Assembly: GCA_009910795.1 (NCBI GenBank) | Contig: VMEE01000083.1 | Location: 186,001-250,000 of the forward strand | Reading direction: 5' to 3' | DNA: 64,000 nucleotides | Source of the DNA: Dehalobacter sp. CP | Lineage (GTDB): Bacteria; Bacillota_B; Desulfitobacteriia; Desulfitobacteriales; Syntrophobotulaceae | In this document: positions 44,283-53,510 of the stretch, one piece after another | Numbering within the stretch: the stretch's first letter is position 1 | Layout of the letters: every line of letters begins with the position of its first letter | Made by a program: the position numbers and the translations under genes | The notes under the pieces: generated by a model | Databases searched by the model: none | Told to the model about the DNA's origin: nothing | Seen by the model: the letters and a program-made list of their open reading frames with translations, nothing else

Positions 44283-45662
44283 CTACAGATCCACTTTTGG
44301 CAGCGTAGCAAAGCCTTTTTCCAGATCGGCATCGGTCGGAATATAGTCTGTCATTGTGCCGGCGTTATAGCTCATATAAGCAGCCATATCAAAATATCCG
44401 GTGCCAGTCAGGCCAAACAGGATGGTCTTCTTTTGACCGGTTTCCTTGCACTTGAGCGCTTCATCCATTGCAACCCGCAAAGCATGTGCGGATTCTGGAG
44501 CAGGCAGGATGCCTTCACAGCGCGCAAAGGCTGTAGCTGCTTCAAATACCTTGGACTGTTCAACTGCCCGGGCTGTCATATAGCCGTCATTGTACAGTTT
44601 GGAAACGATTCCGCTCATACCGTGATACCTGAGGCCTCCGGCGTGATTCGGAGAGGGAATGAACCCTGATCCGAGCGTATACATTTTGATCAGGGGCGTC
44701 GTTTTTCCTGTATCCCCAAAATCAAACGCATATTTGCCGCGGGTCAGAGAAGGGCAGGAGGCCGGTTCAACACCAATAAACTCGATATTGTTTTTGCCGC
44801 GGATCTTGTCACCCATGAAAGGTGCAACCAGACCGCCAAAGTTCGAACCGCCGCCGATACAGCCAATAATCATTTCAGGCTCAATGCCGTACTTGTCACA
44901 GGCAAGCTTGGTTTCTTCGCCGATCACGGACTGGTGCAGCAGGACATGGTCGAGTACGCTGCCAAGTACATAACGGCAGTTTTCAGTTTTGACAGATGTT
45001 TCAATCGCTTCCGAAATCGCACAGCCAAGAGAACCGCCTGTGCCGGGGTTTTCAGCCAAAATCTTCCGGCCAATTTCCGTCGTGTCGGAAGGAGATGGAA
45101 TGACTTTTCCGCCATAGGTTTCAATGACAGCTTTCCGGTAAGGCTTCTGTTCTGCAGATACCTTCACCATATAGACCGTTAATGGAATATTATAAAACGC
45201 ACAGGCCATCGATAAGGCCGTACCCCATTGTCCTGCGCCGGTTTCCGTTGTCAGCGAAGACAGACCCTGTTTTTTGGCGTAATAAACCTGGGCAGCAGCA
45301 GAGTTTAATTTGTGGGAACCTGAAGTATTCGTGCCTTCAAATTTAAAATAGATCTCTGCAGGTGTATCCAGCAGCTTTTCAAGATTATAGGCTCTCACGA
45401 GCGGGGAAGGACGGTACATCCTGTAGTATTCGCGAACTTCCTCAGGAATTTCGATATATTCGTCCGTGTTGTTCAGTTCCTGTTCAATTAGTTCGTCACA
45501 GAAGATCGGCCGCAGATCATCTGCGGTGCAGGGCTTCATGGTGCCCGGATGGATAAAGGGCGGCGGGAGCTCTTTCATAACAGCTTTTACATTATACCAG
45601 TACTTGGGCATCTCTTCCTCAGGTAAATAGATTTTGTAAGGTATGCTTGTCATGGTCTTCAT
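44283..45662 (-). CDS. trpB: TrpB2-type tryptophan synthase beta chain-like enzyme
   Basis: A 459-residue PLP enzyme, longer than canonical TrpB (about 400) and like the TrpB2 group. PLP lysine in GSHKLNSA at about 117-124, substrate loop ETGAGQWG, and glycine-rich phosphate loop CIGGGSNFGG. It condenses indole with serine (or phosphoserine). No trpA is adjacent, and TrpB2 proteins often act alone as indole salvagers. A T-box with a probable Trp codon controls it. Confidence 0.92.
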   Translation of the reverse strand: MKTMTSIPYKIYLPEEEMPKYWYNVKAVMKELPPPFIHPGTMKPCTADDLRPIFCDELIEQELNNTDEYIEIPEEVREYYRMYRPSPLVRAYNLEKLLDTPAEIYFKFEGTNTSGSHKLNSAAAQVYYAKKQGLSSLTTETGAGQWGTALSMACAFYNIPLTVYMVKVSAEQKPYRKAVIETYGGKVIPSPSDTTEIGRKILAENPGTGGSLGCAISEAIETSVKTENCRYVLGSVLDHVLLHQSVIGEETKLACDKYGIEPEMIIGCIGGGSNFGGLVAPFMGDKIRGKNNIEFIGVEPASCPSLTRGKYAFDFGDTGKTTPLIKMYTLGSGFIPSPNHAGGLRYHGMSGIVSKLYNDGYMTARAVEQSKVFEAATAFARCEGILPAPESAHALRVAMDEALKCKETGQKKTILFGLTGTGYFDMAAYMSYNAGTMTDYIPTDADLEKGFATLPKVDL

Positions 45663-45725
45663 TCCTTTCCAAATTGTTAATAACTATCTTTTGATTAATC
45701 TTCGATGAATAAACGGAAATCTATT

Positions 45726-46005
45726 AAAAAAAGCCTTTATCCAAACTATCGGACAAAGACTTTGATCTCTGTGGTACCACCCAACTTGCGTTTACACGCC
45801 GCTTAAAACGTATGACGGACATACGCTCCATTCATAACGGGCGGAGTTCCCGGCCTGCATACGCTTACTCTTTGTAATCTCTGCACGGCCCTCATGAGTC
45901 CATTCACATCAGTGCTGTTACCGCTTTTCCACCGGCTGCGGCTCTCTTGAAACAGCAAACATCATGTTACTACTCTCATTCTGCGGTTTAACAGTATCAA
46001 ATATT
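45726..46005 (-). ncRNA. T-box leader, probable Trp specificity
   Basis: On the minus strand the leader has a stem I region ending in ACTCATGAGGGCC, the T-box core GGGTGGTACCAC (45782-45771), and a terminator, AAAGTCTTTGTCC paired with GGATAAAGGCTTT, then a T-run (45763-45726). The likely specifier triplet is TGG (45902-45900), just before the ACTCATGAG strand, which fits the trpB gene below. Uncharged tRNA-Trp would favour antitermination. Confidence 0.9.
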
Positions 46006-46011
46006 GTTTAA

Positions 46012-46040
46012 ATCTTAGCTTGAAATTAGTTTTTTGTCAA
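46012..46040 (-). promoter_or_regulatory. Sigma-A promoter of the T-box/trpB unit
   Basis: Minus-strand TTGACA (46040-46035) and TAAGAT (46017-46012) are separated by 17 bases, directly upstream of the T-box. Confidence 0.8.
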
Positions 46041-46148
46041 GAGAATGCAAGAACCCCATAGTCAGGGAATTGCACCATTTTGAAAAAACGCAAAGTATGG
46101 TAAACTCTAGAGAAGTACACGATACATTGTCTAACGGAGGAATTGGCT

Positions 46149-47333
46149 GTGGCACTTATGATAAACGAACTTGACCGGAGACTGAATCACTTATGCAGCC
46201 TCATGGATCGGACCTGTCCTGAATGGGATACTGTCCTTATTTCGGGTAAAGTAAATCAGTATTATTTTACAGGAACAATGCAGGACGGCATGCTTATAAT
46301 TCAAAAAGACCGGACCCGGCACTATTTTGTACGCCGAAGCTATGAGCGCGCCAAAGCTGAATCGCCCCTGACCACGATCTATCCGATGGAAAGTTACCGT
46401 GATGCGGCCGGGATGATCGGACCTGAGCTAGGAAATACCTATCTTGAGACAGAAATCGTACCGCTCGCCATGCTGGAGCGGCTGAAGAAATACTTTACGA
46501 TGACAGGCATCCATTCAGCGGACAAGCTGGTGTTGTCGGTCAGAGCGGTCAAATCGACCTATGAGCTCGAATGGATGGAGCAAGCAGGAAAAAACCATTG
46601 CAGGCTGCTGCGAGAACTTGTTCCGCCGCTGCTCAGGGAAGGTATGAGCGAGGCTGATTTTGTGGCGGAACTTTATGCCACTATGATCAAGATTGGACAT
46701 CATGGCGTCAGCCGGTTTTCAATGTTCCAGACGGAAATGGTTGCCGGACAGATCGGTTTTGGCGAAAGTTCTCTTTATCCGACCAGCTTTGACGGGCCCG
46801 GAGGGGCATATGGCATGTGTCCTGCCGTTCCTTTGTTAGGCAGCCGGGAAAGGAAGCTGAAGAAGGGGGATTTGGTTTTTGTCGATGTTGGTTTTGGCTG
46901 CAATGGCTATCATTCCGATAAAACCCAAGTCTACATTTTTGGAGCCAAGCCTGATGCCGGTGTCGTGAAGGCGCATCGTTCCTGTATGGAAATTGAGCAG
47001 CGTCTGGCAGAAAAATTGATTCCGGGGGCGATACCGTCGGAAATCTATCAATCGGTAATGAGCACGCTCAGTGAAGACTTCAGACGGAACTTTATGGGGT
47101 ATGGAGAACGGAAAGTCAAGTTTCTGGGTCACGGCGTCGGACTTCATGTCGATGAGCTGCCTGTGATTACGAATGGTTTTCTAGCGGAACTCACTGAGAA
47201 TATGGTCATCGCGCTCGAACCGAAGAAGGGTCTGCCCAACATTGGCATGGTAGGCGTGGAAGACACCTATGTGGTGAGTGCTGAGGGCGGCAGATGTCTT
47301 ACGGGCGGAGGAACGGATATTATCGAGGTATAA
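46149..47333 (+). CDS. M24 family metallopeptidase (Xaa-Pro dipeptidase-like)
   Basis: A 394-residue enzyme with a creatinase-like N-terminal domain (to about 140) and a C-terminal pita-bread fold with the metal ligands in VDVGFGCNGYHSDKTQ (two Asp), FLGHGVGLHVDELP (His), ALEPKKG (Glu) and GVEDTY (Glu). It cleaves Xaa-Pro peptides with Mn2+ or Co2+. The start is GTG 46149, eight bases after ggagga; a TTG six bases earlier is less likely. Confidence 0.9.
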   Translation: MALMINELDRRLNHLCSLMDRTCPEWDTVLISGKVNQYYFTGTMQDGMLIIQKDRTRHYFVRRSYERAKAESPLTTIYPMESYRDAAGMIGPELGNTYLETEIVPLAMLERLKKYFTMTGIHSADKLVLSVRAVKSTYELEWMEQAGKNHCRLLRELVPPLLREGMSEADFVAELYATMIKIGHHGVSRFSMFQTEMVAGQIGFGESSLYPTSFDGPGGAYGMCPAVPLLGSRERKLKKGDLVFVDVGFGCNGYHSDKTQVYIFGAKPDAGVVKAHRSCMEIEQRLAEKLIPGAIPSEIYQSVMSTLSEDFRRNFMGYGERKVKFLGHGVGLHVDELPVITNGFLAELTENMVIALEPKKGLPNIGMVGVEDTYVVSAEGGRCLTGGGTDIIEV

Positions 47334-47484
47334 GACTATCAAAGCATAGGGTAGTATTTAAGAAGCTAGCTATAGTATTAGGTATTTTTCAACGGCGCAA
47401 ATATCGTTATGGACGGCAAAATGGCCGGAAAGATGACTTATGTGTAAAAGGCTTTTCTATAAATAAGAAGCAAGGATGTAAAAT

Positions 47485-48111
47485 ATGGAGAAATTACTTC
47501 AGGGCCTTATTCAATTTAAAGAAACGGATTTCCAGCAGCACAGGCAGCTTTTTGAGGAACTAGGGAATTCCCAAAGCCCGCACACTTTATTTATCGGCTG
47601 CTCGGATTCAAGACTGGTCCCCAATTTGATCACTGGGACATTGCCCGGAGAGTTGTTTGTCATCCGGAATATTGCCAATATCGTACCGCCTTACCGCAAT
47701 ACAGAGGAATACCTGGCCACGACTTCTGCGATTGAATATGCCGTCAATATCCTTGGCGTTCAGCATATCGTCGTCTGCGGCCATTCCAATTGCGGAGGGT
47801 GCAAATCACTGTATGCCTCGGAGAAAGAAATGGAATCCATTCCGCATACCCGGAAATGGCTGGAACTGGCCGGACCGGTTAAGGATAAAATAGCAACAAT
47901 GGATATCGCGGAACAAGATATGGCAAAAAGGGAATGGATGACTGAACAAATCAACATCGTTGAGCAGCTCAAACATTTGTTAACTTATCCGTTTATCAGG
48001 GAAAAAGTCCTGAATCAGACGCTGACCATGGAAGGCTGGTACTACATCATTGAAACTGGTGAGGTCTTTCGTTATAATCGGCAAAACAGCGAATTTGAAC
48101 TTGTGAATTAA
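47485..48111 (+). CDS. Beta-class carbonic anhydrase
   Basis: A 208-residue zinc enzyme: first Cys and Asp in CSDSRLVP at about 37-44, His-Cys pair in VVCGHSNCGGC at about 95-105, and FVIRNIANIVPPY. It interconverts CO2 and bicarbonate, here most useful for anaplerotic or carbon-fixing carboxylations. RBS aaggatg. The 150-base gap before it holds no recognised signal. Confidence 0.95.
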   Translation: MEKLLQGLIQFKETDFQQHRQLFEELGNSQSPHTLFIGCSDSRLVPNLITGTLPGELFVIRNIANIVPPYRNTEEYLATTSAIEYAVNILGVQHIVVCGHSNCGGCKSLYASEKEMESIPHTRKWLELAGPVKDKIATMDIAEQDMAKREWMTEQINIVEQLKHLLTYPFIREKVLNQTLTMEGWYYIIETGEVFRYNRQNSEFELVN

Positions 48112-48140
48112 CTGCAAATCAAGTATTAGATGACGGTTTG

Positions 48141-48179
48141 ATCCAGGAGTCAACGCTCGTATGATTTCCTGGATTTTTA
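48141..48179 (+). terminator. Intrinsic terminator of the carbonic anhydrase gene
   Basis: ATCCAGGA (48141-48148) pairs with TCCTGGAT (48167-48174), followed by tttta. Confidence 0.85.
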
Positions 48180-48268
48180 TAAAAATGACCGATGGTAGTA
48201 CAATCTTTTAAATAAAGATATAATAGGAAATACTAAGATCTGATATATGAAATAAAGAGGGAATTTAG

Positions 48269-49105
48269 ATGATTGAATATGGCAAAATGCAGGAACTAAA
48301 AGTCGTGAAAACATCTCAAAATTGGCATATCCTGAATGCAAAGAACGATACGCAAAATAGTATATTATTACCGATAAGCCTGGCTCCAAAGGATATCAAA
48401 ATAGGTGATAAAATCGAAGTGTTTGTGTATAAAGATACGAAAGAAAGGATTATGGCCACCATAAAAAAGCCAAAGTTGGTACTCGGTGAAACGGCAGCTT
48501 TAACTGTCGTCGATACCACAGAATTTGGCGCTTTCTTAGATTGGGGTTTGGAGAAAGACTTATTGCTGCCGCTTAAAGAGCAAGTTGGTGAGGTCAAAAA
48601 AGGCGGTACCTACCTGGTGGGATTAGCGCTTAATAACAACCATCAATTATATGCCACAATGAAAATATATGATTCGCTCAAAATAAACTCTCCTTATAAA
48701 GAGAATGACAATGCCCATGGCACTGTCTATAACTTTAATCCTGAGTTTGGCGCGTTTGTCGCCGTGGATAATCAATATCACGGTATGATTCCAAATAAGG
48801 AGTTGTATGGCAGCATCGCGATCGGTGATAAGGTCGACGTCCGAATCAAGAAGGTAAGACAGGACGGCAAGCTGGAATTAAGTTTAAGACAAGAGATCGC
48901 GCAGCAAATAGAGACGGATGCCCGGGTCATTTTAGAAAAGTTAAAAGCAAACGGCGGTGTGCTTAAGCTCAATGACAGCAGTTCTCCTGAAAAAATCAAG
49001 TCGGAACTGCAAATGAGCAAATCCGCCTTCAAGCGGGCGTTAGGCAGGCTGCTCAAAGAAGGTGCAGTCCAAATCACGGACGATGCGATCCGGCTAATGT
49101 GGTAG
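48269..49105 (+). CDS. cvfB: S1-domain RNA-binding protein (CvfB/YitL-like)
   Basis: A 278-residue protein made of tandem S1-like OB folds (about 1-210, with [11 protein letters not shown] and [11 protein letters not shown]) and a C-terminal winged helix ([20 protein letters not shown]). This is the CvfB architecture, an RNA-binding regulator in Firmicutes. RBS aaagaggg. The last 32 bases overlap the convergent ung gene. Confidence 0.88.
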   Translation: MIEYGKMQELKVVKTSQNWHILNAKNDTQNSILLPISLAPKDIKIGDKIEVFVYKDTKERIMATIKKPKLVLGETAALTVVDTTEFGAFLDWGLEKDLLLPLKEQVGEVKKGGTYLVGLALNNNHQLYATMKIYDSLKINSPYKENDNAHGTVYNFNPEFGAFVAVDNQYHGMIPNKELYGSIAIGDKVDVRIKKVRQDGKLELSLRQEIAQQIETDARVILEKLKANGGVLKLNDSSSPEKIKSELQMSKSAFKRALGRLLKEGAVQITDDAIRLMW

Positions 49106-49787
49106 ATGAGGCAGGCAGATTTTCTATTTGCCAGTCAATAGGCTTCTTGCCAATCGAGACCAAAAATTGATTGGCACTGGAAAATGGTCTACTGCCGAAG
49201 AAACCGGCATGGGCGGACAACGGACTGGGATGGACGGATTTGATGATACAATGCCTGGATGGATTGAGAATGCTCAGTTTAGACTGGGCATTTTTTCCCC
49301 AGAGGATAAAAACAACAGGGTCTTCCCGCTCATTTAAGAGCTCGATGATTTTATCGGTAAACCGGGCCCAGCCTATGCTGCTGTGGGAATTGGCCTGACC
49401 GGACCGGACGGTCAGCGAAGCATTCAGCAGCAGGACACCCTGGTCGGCCCATTTCTTTAAATAACCGTTGTTTGGAACATAACATCCCAAATCATCGTGC
49501 AGTTCTTTAAAGATATTCATCAAGGACGGCGGGGCCTGAACACCCGGCTGAACAGAAAAGCTTAAACCGTGGGCTTGTTGAGGGCCATGATAGGGATCCT
49601 GGCCCAGAATAACCACTTTTACATCTCTATACGCCGTATAATGCAAGGCATTGTAGATGTCGAATTTATCCGGGAAGACGATCCGAGATCGGTACTCATC
49701 GATTAGAAACTTCCGAAGCTTCTGATAGTATTCTTTATCAAATTCGGCATGAAGCAAATCATGCCAGTCATTTTTAAGAATCTGCAT
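49074..49787 (-). CDS. ung: Uracil-DNA glycosylase, family 1
   Basis: A 237-residue DNA repair enzyme. Catalytic water-activating Asp in [11 protein letters not shown] at about 62-72, LLNASLTVR, and the minor-groove loop [11 protein letters not shown] with the catalytic His. It removes uracil from DNA. The start is ATG 49787 behind gaggtgatagga; the longer frame lacks family similarity. Its 3' end overlaps cvfB on the opposite strand. Confidence 0.95.
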   Translation of the reverse strand: MQILKNDWHDLLHAEFDKEYYQKLRKFLIDEYRSRIVFPDKFDIYNALHYTAYRDVKVVILGQDPYHGPQQAHGLSFSVQPGVQAPPSLMNIFKELHDDLGCYVPNNGYLKKWADQGVLLLNASLTVRSGQANSHSSIGWARFTDKIIELLNEREDPVVFILWGKNAQSKLSILNPSRHCIIKSVHPSPLSAHAGFFGSRPFSSANQFLVSIGKKPIDWQIENLPASSTTLAGSHRP

Positions 49788-49993
49788 TCCTATCACCTCG
49801 CTACTTATTATAACATTTTTCTCTCGCAAAATTAACTTACAAAAGCTGGAGGCTAATCCGGGCAAACCATGGTATCGTTGTTGTTATGGATTTACGAATC
49901 GATCTACTAGATTAGGACTTTAATCTTCCTATCAAATGTGGGATACTAATAGATATGTGAATTTGTGCGAAAAGGCAGGAAAAAGAGAGCGTC

Positions 49994-51178
49994 ATGGAAT
50001 ACAACTATGCAAAAAGAATCAACCATTTAAAAGCTTCAGAAATCAGGGAAATACTAAAAGTCACTGAAAACCCGGAAATAATCTCCTTTGCAGGCGGACT
50101 CCCAGCACCGGAGCTGTTTCCAGTCGAGGAAATCAAGGAAGTCAGCAGGATTGTGCTGGAAGAACAAGGGACGGAGGCTTTACAGTATACGACCACTGAA
50201 GGCTATCTTCCTTTGCGGAAATGGATTGCAGCACGCATGAATCATCGGCTGGGCACCAAATTTGAGCCCGATAATATCCTTTTGACCCACGGTTCACAGC
50301 AGGCTCTGGATCTTTCCGGGAAGGTCTTTCTGGATGAAGGAGATGTTGTGCTGTGTGAAAGTCCGACGTATCTTGCTGCTATCAGTGCGTTCAAAGCTTA
50401 TGGCTGCGAATTCAAAGAAGTGCCGACGGATGAGGAGGGCATGATCCCTGCGGAACTGGACAGGATACTGAACAGTACGCCCAACGTTAAACTCATTTAT
50501 GTAATTCCTGACTTTCAGAACCCGACGGGCAGAACCTGGACACTGCCCCGCAGGGAACACCTGGTTGAGGCAGCTATGAAACACCAGGTCATGATTGTTG
50601 AAGATAATCCGTATGGTGAATTGCGTTTTGAGGATGAACCGCTTCCGTCCCTGCAGGCTTTTGACCAGGAGGGCTGCGTCTTAAGCCTCGGAACGTTCTC
50701 CAAAATATTCTGCCCGGGTTACCGGATCGGCTGGGTTGCCGGTGATCAGAAGGTTGTTGAAAAATATGTCCTTGTCAAACAGGGAACGGATTTGCAGTGC
50801 AATACGCTGGCTCAGAGAGAAATCGCCAAATACCTTGAGATGTATAATATTGACGAACATATTGAAAAAATTCGCAAAGTTTATAAAAGACGCCGCAATC
50901 TGACTGTAAAATTAATGGAGGATCATTTTCCCGAAGGAGTCACCTTTACCAGACCCAAAGGAGGGCTCTTTGCCTGGATTGAGCTTCCGGCGAATGTCAA
51001 TGCCCGCGATGTGCTGATCAAAAGCTTGGAACAGAACGTCGCGTTTGTACCTGGCGGTTCATTCTTCCCAAACGGCGGGAGAGAAAATACTTTCCGGATT
51101 AATTTTTCCAATATGCCTGATGACAAAATTGAAGCAGGACTGCAAAGCCTTGCCGGTGTCCTGCGCGAATTTGTCTGA
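49994..51178 (+). CDS. PLP-dependent aminotransferase (2-aminoadipate/LysN-like)
   Basis: A 394-residue class I/II aminotransferase. Visible: ISFAGGLPAPELFP at about 29, YIVP-like VIPDFQNPTGRTW, VEDNPYGELRF and the PLP lysine in LGTFSKIFCPGYRIGW at about 233-248. The subgroup handles 2-aminoadipate, aromatic or branched amino acids. The exact substrate is open. It stands alone, convergent with the ger cluster. Confidence 0.9.
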   Translation: MEYNYAKRINHLKASEIREILKVTENPEIISFAGGLPAPELFPVEEIKEVSRIVLEEQGTEALQYTTTEGYLPLRKWIAARMNHRLGTKFEPDNILLTHGSQQALDLSGKVFLDEGDVVLCESPTYLAAISAFKAYGCEFKEVPTDEEGMIPAELDRILNSTPNVKLIYVIPDFQNPTGRTWTLPRREHLVEAAMKHQVMIVEDNPYGELRFEDEPLPSLQAFDQEGCVLSLGTFSKIFCPGYRIGWVAGDQKVVEKYVLVKQGTDLQCNTLAQREIAKYLEMYNIDEHIEKIRKVYKRRRNLTVKLMEDHFPEGVTFTRPKGGLFAWIELPANVNARDVLIKSLEQNVAFVPGGSFFPNGGRENTFRINFSNMPDDKIEAGLQSLAGVLREFV

Positions 51179-51186
51179 TGTGGATT

Positions 51187-52419
51187 TCATTCATTCGGAG
51201 GATTCACTTCTAATTCTTCTTTCAGTCTGCCGGTGCTAATAATCTTTGCTTTCACATTAATTTCGACATTAGCGTTCACAAAAGCTTCCCGCCATTCCGA
51301 TCCCAAAGCATGAAATGTTTTGGGATCTTTGTGATGCAGCTTTTCGGAGAAACCCAAAAAATCAGCCTTGTAGGTTTTGGCCTGCTTAACTGTTGCGGTA
51401 GCTATTTTTTTTAGTTTCTCACTAATGACAGGTTCTAATTGCTCAATATCTTCTTTAGTCAGCCTTAAACCGTTATTTTCATCGATTTCTCCTTTTGTCT
51501 GAATTGTAACCTGGTAAGATATTTCTTCGTTGGAGACAACTGGTTTTACTTTATACGTTGAACTGCTTAGAAAATAGTTAAACATGGTTCCATCCTTTTG
51601 AACAGGGATGGAAATTGGGCCTTTGTTAATTTTTTGCGTCAGCAGCAGAAAACCAATGGTTTGTTCCTGATCAAGCCAGCCCACCAAATGGCCAGACTGA
51701 AAAACACCCAGGCCTTCGATAATGCTTCCTTCAGTTTTGGGATTATCTCCGGATTCTTTGTTATCCGATTCCAAGGGTATAATCTTAATTTGTGGTAAAA
51801 CGGCATCGCGGTCATCGCTTGTCAGCCAGGATACAAACTTATAGAAATACATACTGTAGGATTTGCCGGTGTTTGTGGCTTTTAAATCGATAAACTGGGA
51901 TACCTCCGCAGAAAACAACTGGTCCATCGTGCCTCTCGTCTTAAGTATTTCCTTGGCTTCACCTTTGGCCACCAAAAGGATATCGCGGGGCCGGGTCTGC
52001 GGGAAGCGGGAACGATGTTCGATAATCTCAGGTAGCTTTTCTTTGGCAGCCTCTTCCCCAAGAATAATGCCTGTAGCATAACCATAAAAAGGAACAGTGG
52101 ACAATTTTGCGGAATAATTTCTAATTGCATCTTGCATGGTTACTCCCTGACCGGTGAAAAGCTGTTCCGTATTGCTGCTCAAACTGGACTTTTTTCCTTC
52201 ATCCTGTCCCTGACTGCCTTGCGGCTTCAGGATCAGCGTGGCCGCAGTCCAAACATCCTGACCGTTGATTTGGGTATAATCATAGCTGCTTAGCGTGACA
52301 AAAGCTAGCGTTTCGACTTCCTTATTGCTCCAGCATCCTGAACAGAATAATAAAAGTGAGAGCAAAATACTAAAGGTCCCTATGTATCTAAAACGGAGTT
52401 TTTTCAGTAGTTTTTTCAA
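51187..52419 (-). CDS. gerC: Spore germination lipoprotein, Ger(x)C family, copy 1
   Basis: A 410-residue lipoprotein starting at TTG 52419 that overlaps the gerB stop. The lipobox LLLFCSGC at about 20-27 gives a lipidated Cys. The body (TLSSYDYTQINGQDVWTAAT, RSRFPQTRPRDILLVAKG, LGSEWREAFVNANVEINVKA) is the Ger(x)C fold. It forms a nutrient germinant receptor with the gerA and gerB products in the spore inner membrane. A near-identical copy lies upstream of gerA. Confidence 0.92.
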   Translation of the reverse strand: MKKLLKKLRFRYIGTFSILLSLLLFCSGCWSNKEVETLAFVTLSSYDYTQINGQDVWTAATLILKPQGSQGQDEGKKSSLSSNTEQLFTGQGVTMQDAIRNYSAKLSTVPFYGYATGIILGEEAAKEKLPEIIEHRSRFPQTRPRDILLVAKGEAKEILKTRGTMDQLFSAEVSQFIDLKATNTGKSYSMYFYKFVSWLTSDDRDAVLPQIKIIPLESDNKESGDNPKTEGSIIEGLGVFQSGHLVGWLDQEQTIGFLLLTQKINKGPISIPVQKDGTMFNYFLSSSTYKVKPVVSNEEISYQVTIQTKGEIDENNGLRLTKEDIEQLEPVISEKLKKIATATVKQAKTYKADFLGFSEKLHHKDPKTFHALGSEWREAFVNANVEINVKAKIISTGRLKEELEVNPPNE

Positions 52420-53510
52420 TGGTAACGCCCCACTTTTTTCTTTTTGATGACAGCCAGCAGCAACAGCAGACCAGGGATCAGCAGCTGAAACGTTAAAGCG
52501 ATTGATGGCCATATATTCTTAAGAAAATGACCGACATCAACAGGACTCTCAAATAATAAGTTTGGCAGAATAATATTTGGTAGAGCAAGCCCCAGCAGAA
52601 TATACTTCCTGCTTTGGAGAGAAAACATTCGGACTAAGGTCATTGTCTCCAGGTAATACATGACGGCTACTTTGACCACGATACCGGATACCCAGATAAA
52701 AATAACAAGGAATTCAAGCCTTTGAATTGTGATGAATTTGATATATTTAGCTAAATATAGAAAAGCAAAGTACATATCACCCGTATATTCCGGCCCAAAA
52801 ACAGTAAGGGTGGCAACAGTAATGAAAGTCAGCAGGATACCGGCAGCAATAATTCCGAAGATGCCATTCTTTAAAATATCCTCCGCCTGGTTTACTTTTG
52901 GAAATAAAAATACGAGTACAACAATCTGGCCAAACCAGGCTATAGGAACAAGGGAAGCATCCACAACGGACAGGACGCCCTTATCCAGAAAAGGCTGCAG
53001 ATTGCTCAGATCCATATCTCTGACGGCTAACGCCAGCAAGACCACCAGAGACAGTATAAATAAAGGTAGAATAAACTGGTTGACCCGCACAATCACTTCG
53101 ATTCCTTTAATAACTGCATAGGCAGCCACAATCATCAAACCTGTTTGAAAAACATAAGGTGGAGTTTCGGGCATAAGGTTCATATTCAAAAAATCAGTAA
53201 ATTCTCTTATTACCAAGATACTTATGGTCAGAAAGAATAATACATAGCCGAAAGTCACGACTTTTCCGAGGATTTTGCCGAGCAGGATTTCAGCATATTC
53301 GGGCAGCGTCAGCTTTGGAAACCGCCGTCCCAGATAATAAATCAGCATAAGGTTAACGATCCCGACAGCAAGCGCAATCAGGACGGAAAGCCAGGCCGAT
53401 TCTGCGGCTTTTTCCGCTGTTATGCCGGGGATTAACAAGATCGCAGTGGACATGACAATCATAAACATCAAAGAAGCAAGTTGTACACCGGATATCTTTT
53501 CGGTATTTAT
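52416..53510 (-). CDS. gerB: Spore germination permease, GerB family
   Basis: A protein of about 364 residues with ten hydrophobic helices, in the amino acid permease-like family of germinant receptor B subunits. First standard starts are TTG 53471 and ATG 53468, but the frame upstream encodes NTEKISGVQLASLMFMIVM, the normal GerB N-terminus. The only codon there with a good RBS (AGGAGG eight bases upstream) is ATA at 53510. That start is annotated here; the shorter version would lose half of helix 1. The 5' end overlaps the gerA stop and the 3' end overlaps gerC. Confidence 0.85.
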   Translation of the reverse strand: MNTEKISGVQLASLMFMIVMSTAILLIPGITAEKAAESAWLSVLIALAVGIVNLMLIYYLGRRFPKLTLPEYAEILLGKILGKVVTFGYVLFFLTISILVIREFTDFLNMNLMPETPPYVFQTGLMIVAAYAVIKGIEVIVRVNQFILPLFILSLVVLLALAVRDMDLSNLQPFLDKGVLSVVDASLVPIAWFGQIVVLVFLFPKVNQAEDILKNGIFGIIAAGILLTFITVATLTVFGPEYTGDMYFAFLYLAKYIKFITIQRLEFLVIFIWVSGIVVKVAVMYYLETMTLVRMFSLQSRKYILLGLALPNIILPNLLFESPVDVGHFLKNIWPSIALTFQLLIPGLLLLLAVIKKKKVGRYH

